Source: Alphaproteobacteria bacterium
GTDB lineage: Bacteria > Pseudomonadota > Alphaproteobacteria > Sphingomonadales > Sphingomonadaceae
Assembly (NCBI GenBank): GCA_018970445.1
Contig: JAGWWF010000014.1
Coordinates: 1-64,000, forward strand
Length of the DNA stretch: 64,000 bases
Direction: 5' to 3'
Made by a program: the position numbers and the translations under genes. Below are positions 61,377 through 64,000 of this stretch, in pieces (within the stretch, counting starts at the first letter, position 1; each line of letters starts with the position of its first letter). The notes below the pieces were generated by a model. That model did no database searches. It saw only the letters and a list, made by a program, of their open reading frames with translations, and was not told where the DNA came from.

Positions 61377-62219
61377 TCAACCCTGCATCGCCGCCGTCAT
61401 CCGTTCGAAGAACTCGCCGTCGTCCAGCGTGTCGCTCAATTTGATCCAGCCGTCGTCGCCCAGCCGGCTGCGCATGGCAAGGAAGATTTCGGCATCCGCG
61501 CCGCAGCGGGTGCGGAACTGTGTGTTGCGGCCACCCACGATCGCCAGCACGGTGTCGGCCTCAACGGCGGTCGACGTGCCATTGCCGGCGTCGGCAAACA
61601 TCGCCGCCATGCGCCGGCCATGCGGATAAGGGCTGTCGGCGCGGGGCTGCGGCAGGTGGGCGATGGTCATGTCGGAGGCGATGATTCCCGGTTCGACCAG
61701 CGCGACCCGCACGCCGAAGGGCGCCAGTTCCTGCGCCGCCGCTTCGCTGGCGGCTTCCAAGGCAAATTTCGATGCGCCATAAGCGCTCTGGCCAAAGGCC
61801 GCCAACTGCCCCGAAATGGACGAGATGTTGATGATCAGGCCATCACGCCGCGCGCGCATGGCCGGCATCACCGCCTTCATGCAGCGCACGGACCCGAGGA
61901 AATTGGTGTTCATCACCGCCTGGATCATCGCCATGGATTCATCTTCCAGGGCGTTGATCGAGAGGATCCCAGCGTTGTTGATCAGCACGTCGATGCTGGC
62001 CATGCCGGGCCTCGCGAACAGCGCGGCGACCGAGGCATCGTCATCCACGTCCAGTGCAGCGAGGCTGATCGACAGGCCTTCGTGCGCGGCAATGTCGGCC
62101 AGATCGCAGCCGCCGGGGTCGCGCATGGTGGCCACCACCGCATGGCCGGCGCGGGCCAGGGTGAGGGTGATTTCGCGGCCAATGCCGCGCCGGGCACCCG
62201 TTACCAAGATGCGTGCCAT
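61377..62219 (-). CDS. Short-chain dehydrogenase/reductase
   Basis: 280 aa classical SDR. VTGARRGIGREI (6-17) binds NAD(P); NNAG, the catalytic Ser near 138 (SSISGQ) and YGASKF near 151 are present. GGAGAG lies 6 bases before the ATG. It is 22 bp downstream of the large coiled-coil gene. Substrate unknown. Confidence 0.94.
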   Translation of the reverse strand: MARILVTGARRGIGREITLTLARAGHAVVATMRDPGGCDLADIAAHEGLSISLAALDVDDDASVAALFARPGMASIDVLINNAGILSINALEDESMAMIQAVMNTNFLGSVRCMKAVMPAMRARRDGLIINISSISGQLAAFGQSAYGASKFALEAASEAAAQELAPFGVRVALVEPGIIASDMTIAHLPQPRADSPYPHGRRMAAMFADAGNGTSTAVEADTVLAIVGGRNTQFRTRCGADAEIFLAMRSRLGDDGWIKLSDTLDDGEFFERMTAAMQG

Positions 62220-62241
62220 GCCACTCTCCGGATGCCACCGG

Positions 62242-64000
62242 TCAATTGAAGCGTCCGGCCGCCTGGCTGAGTGCGAGATAGAGTTTGCCCAGCGTGGATG
62301 ACAACAGCACGGCGCCCAGCGCCTCGCCACCGCGATCGGGAACGATATCGCTCACCAATGCCTCGAACTCGCTCATGAAACGACCGGCTTCGGCGCGGAA
62401 TTCCTGATCATGGGCAAAATGCCGGACAAATTGCCGGCCGGTGCCATGATCCAGCCCCTGTTCCAGCCGGCGGGCGATGGCGCCGCGATTGCCGGCGGCA
62501 TAATCAGCCCAGGCCTTGTCATCCAGATCGAAATCCAGCAGCCGCGCCAGATCGACGGCGCTGCCCTGCAAACTGTCGATCAGGCCGCTCGCCCGGCGGC
62601 CCAGCGCGTTGCGGGCGCGCACATCGGCGCGGGTTTCCACCGCGGCCACGTGCGATTCCACTTCGGCCAGCGTTGTGGTCAGCGCCAGCACGCGCTGAGC
62701 CACGCGTTCGGCGGCGGCCTGGGCCGAATCGCCCGCCTTGCCTTGCAGATCAACCAGTTCGGTGATGCTGGCGCGGATGGGGGCGGCAAAGGCGGCTTCG
62801 GCACGGCTGGCGGCCGCCTCGTCCAGCGCCGCTTCGGCTTCGGCCACCACGCCCGCCAGCGCGGTCTTCATCGCGCCGGCGGCGGCCTGCGCCACCTCGC
62901 GCACCCGGCCGAAGCTGTCGATCAGATCGGTCGATGTGGTCAGCGCCAGCCGGCTGGTGCCGGCCTCCATCTCGCGCAGCTGATCCTGGGCGCGGGCGAT
63001 GGCATCGGCCAGTTCGGCGCTGCTGGCGGCCAATGCGTCGCGCGCCAGCCCCAGCCGGTCGCTGGCACCATCCACGCTGTTGCTGCTGGCCTGGATCGGC
63101 GCGGCAATCGCCTCGGCCTCCGCCTTCAGGGCGGCCAGACGGGAGGCCAGCGCGGCCAGCAGCGGCTCGCTGGCCGGCAGGCTGGTTTCGATCAGGCCGA
63201 TGGTGCTGCCGGCATCCTGGCTGATCGCCTGCAACTGGCCCTGCACGCGGGCCAGGCCGGCGGCGGCGGCATCGATCGGCTGGCCCAGCGAACCGGCGCT
63301 GGTGGTGGCGCTGGCCACGCCGGCGTCCAGCGCGGCCAGGGCGGCAGTGCTGGCCTGCATGGCGCTGGCCAGCCGCGCTTCCATTGCCTCCACCTGGGCG
63401 CCAAGGCTGGCCACAAGCGTTTCGGCACTGGCGCCGGCACCGGCGATTTCGGCCGTCACCCGGCCGGCCATCGCGTGCAGCGCCGCCAGCCGTTCATCCA
63501 GCAGGCGGGCGGCATCGCCGCCAATGTGCGCCAGCGTGGTGCGGGCCTGATCCAGCCCGGCCAGCATGGCGCTGGTTTGCGTGTGCACCGCATCACGGGT
63601 GCCATCCACCACGGCCAGCGTGCGGGTGTTGGCCGCATCCAGCGCGGCGTGCAGGGCGGCCAGTGGCGCTTCGACAGCGGTGCGGGCTTCGGCAGCGGCG
63701 GCGCTGATCTGGGCCAGGCTGGCGGCACCGGCGGCACCCAGTGCGCCAATCTCGCGGCTGCTGGTGGCGGCGGCCGTGCGGGCCTGGGCCTCGGCCTCGC
63801 TGGCGCGGGTGTAGAGTGCGGCAAGCAGGGTTTCGGTTTCGGCCAGCTGGGCGCGCAGCCGGTTGTCGGCCCGGGCCAGCAGATCGATCAGCCCGCTGGC
63901 CTGTTGGGTGGCGGCCGGCACGGCGCTGGCCACCTCGGTGCTGGCGCGCACGGCGGCGGCCAACGTGCGCGCCAGGGCCTCGTTGCTGGCCTCCAGGCCG
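62242..64000 (-). CDS. Large coiled-coil protein, partial (5' end beyond window)
   Basis: At least 585 aa, open to the window edge. Most of it is Ala/Glu/Thr-rich helical repeat, like apolipoprotein or myosin-type rods, with almost no Cys. The last 120 residues form a compact domain with LLDFDLDDKAWADYAAGN and SSTLGKLYLALSQAAGRFN. I recall similar C-termini in sphingomonad proteins labelled ATPase or hypothetical. It could be a structural or polar-localised scaffold (inference). Confidence 0.85.
   Translation of the reverse strand, partial: GLEASNEALARTLAAAVRASTEVASAVPAATQQASGLIDLLARADNRLRAQLAETETLLAALYTRASEAEAQARTAAATSSREIGALGAAGAASLAQISAAAAEARTAVEAPLAALHAALDAANTRTLAVVDGTRDAVHTQTSAMLAGLDQARTTLAHIGGDAARLLDERLAALHAMAGRVTAEIAGAGASAETLVASLGAQVEAMEARLASAMQASTAALAALDAGVASATTSAGSLGQPIDAAAAGLARVQGQLQAISQDAGSTIGLIETSLPASEPLLAALASRLAALKAEAEAIAAPIQASSNSVDGASDRLGLARDALAASSAELADAIARAQDQLREMEAGTSRLALTTSTDLIDSFGRVREVAQAAAGAMKTALAGVVAEAEAALDEAAASRAEAAFAAPIRASITELVDLQGKAGDSAQAAAERVAQRVLALTTTLAEVESHVAAVETRADVRARNALGRRASGLIDSLQGSAVDLARLLDFDLDDKAWADYAAGNRGAIARRLEQGLDHGTGRQFVRHFAHDQEFRAEAGRFMSEFEALVSDIVPDRGGEALGAVLLSSTLGKLYLALSQAAGRFN

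Overview
The window is high-GC, densely packed DNA with short intergenic gaps and many 1-11 bp stop/start overlaps. Several things point to a pigmented, aerobic to microaerobic alphaproteobacterium of the Sphingomonadales: a crtY-crtI-crtB cluster with crtZ, a ChpT-type phosphotransferase, an RpoH-box sigma-32, a phasin, an FNR-type regulator, and the order nuoN-birA-coaX-rnj-DUF1467. This assignment is inference from gene content. No tRNA, rRNA, transposase, integrase or CRISPR array was recognised. The only RNA gene seen is the small SRP RNA.

Layout. 1-7002: carotenoid region, with a cytochrome P450 and an alpha/beta hydrolase divergent from crtYIB, and crtZ facing back; GC-rich palindromic repeats bracket crtB. 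7078-9530: a lipoprotein, an FNR-like regulator, a two-domain universal stress protein and an unknown membrane protein preceded by a perfect FNR box. 9711-14005 (minus): CoxL-type large subunit, epimerase-like protein and M48 protease. 14129-21776 (plus): an unknown three-gene operon, pepN, a histone-deacetylase-like hydrolase, and an ECF sigma / membrane anti-sigma / periplasmic sensor set. 21866-27000: D-amino-acid transaminase, photolyase, APC permease, pirin and an SDR. 27341-29837 (minus): clpS, phasin, chpT, cold-shock protein and JAMM protease. 29855-32475 (plus): rluD-like gene, rpoH, mtgA.

32476-36264 (minus): quinone-oxidoreductase-like enzyme, ybaB, dnaX and ffs. 36304-41439 (minus): a YcfL / COG3014 / LpoB-like envelope trio, a 2Fe-2S ferredoxin and two tandem cysteine desulfurases. 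41505-46146: hydrolase, anmK, a beta-lactamase-fold serine hydrolase, VOC protein, a squalene/phytoene-synthase-fold protein and an EF-hand protein. 46261-47583 (minus): trmFO. 47839-61236 (plus): nuoGHIJKLMN with an extra gene between nuoH and nuoI, then birA, coaX, rnj and DUF1467. 61377-64000 (minus): an SDR and a large coiled-coil protein cut by the window edge.

How parts work together: crtB, crtI, crtY and crtZ suffice from geranylgeranyl diphosphate to zeaxanthin, but crtE is not here. nuoG-N supplies the membrane arm plus the NuoG and NuoI iron-sulfur subunits of complex I, but nuoA-F are absent. Regulatory signals that can be read directly are an FNR box, two PhaR-like sites around the phasin promoter, an inverted repeat before the M48 protease, several intrinsic terminators, and a recurrent TANNNC-N6-8-ATG arrangement that suggests leaderless mRNAs.
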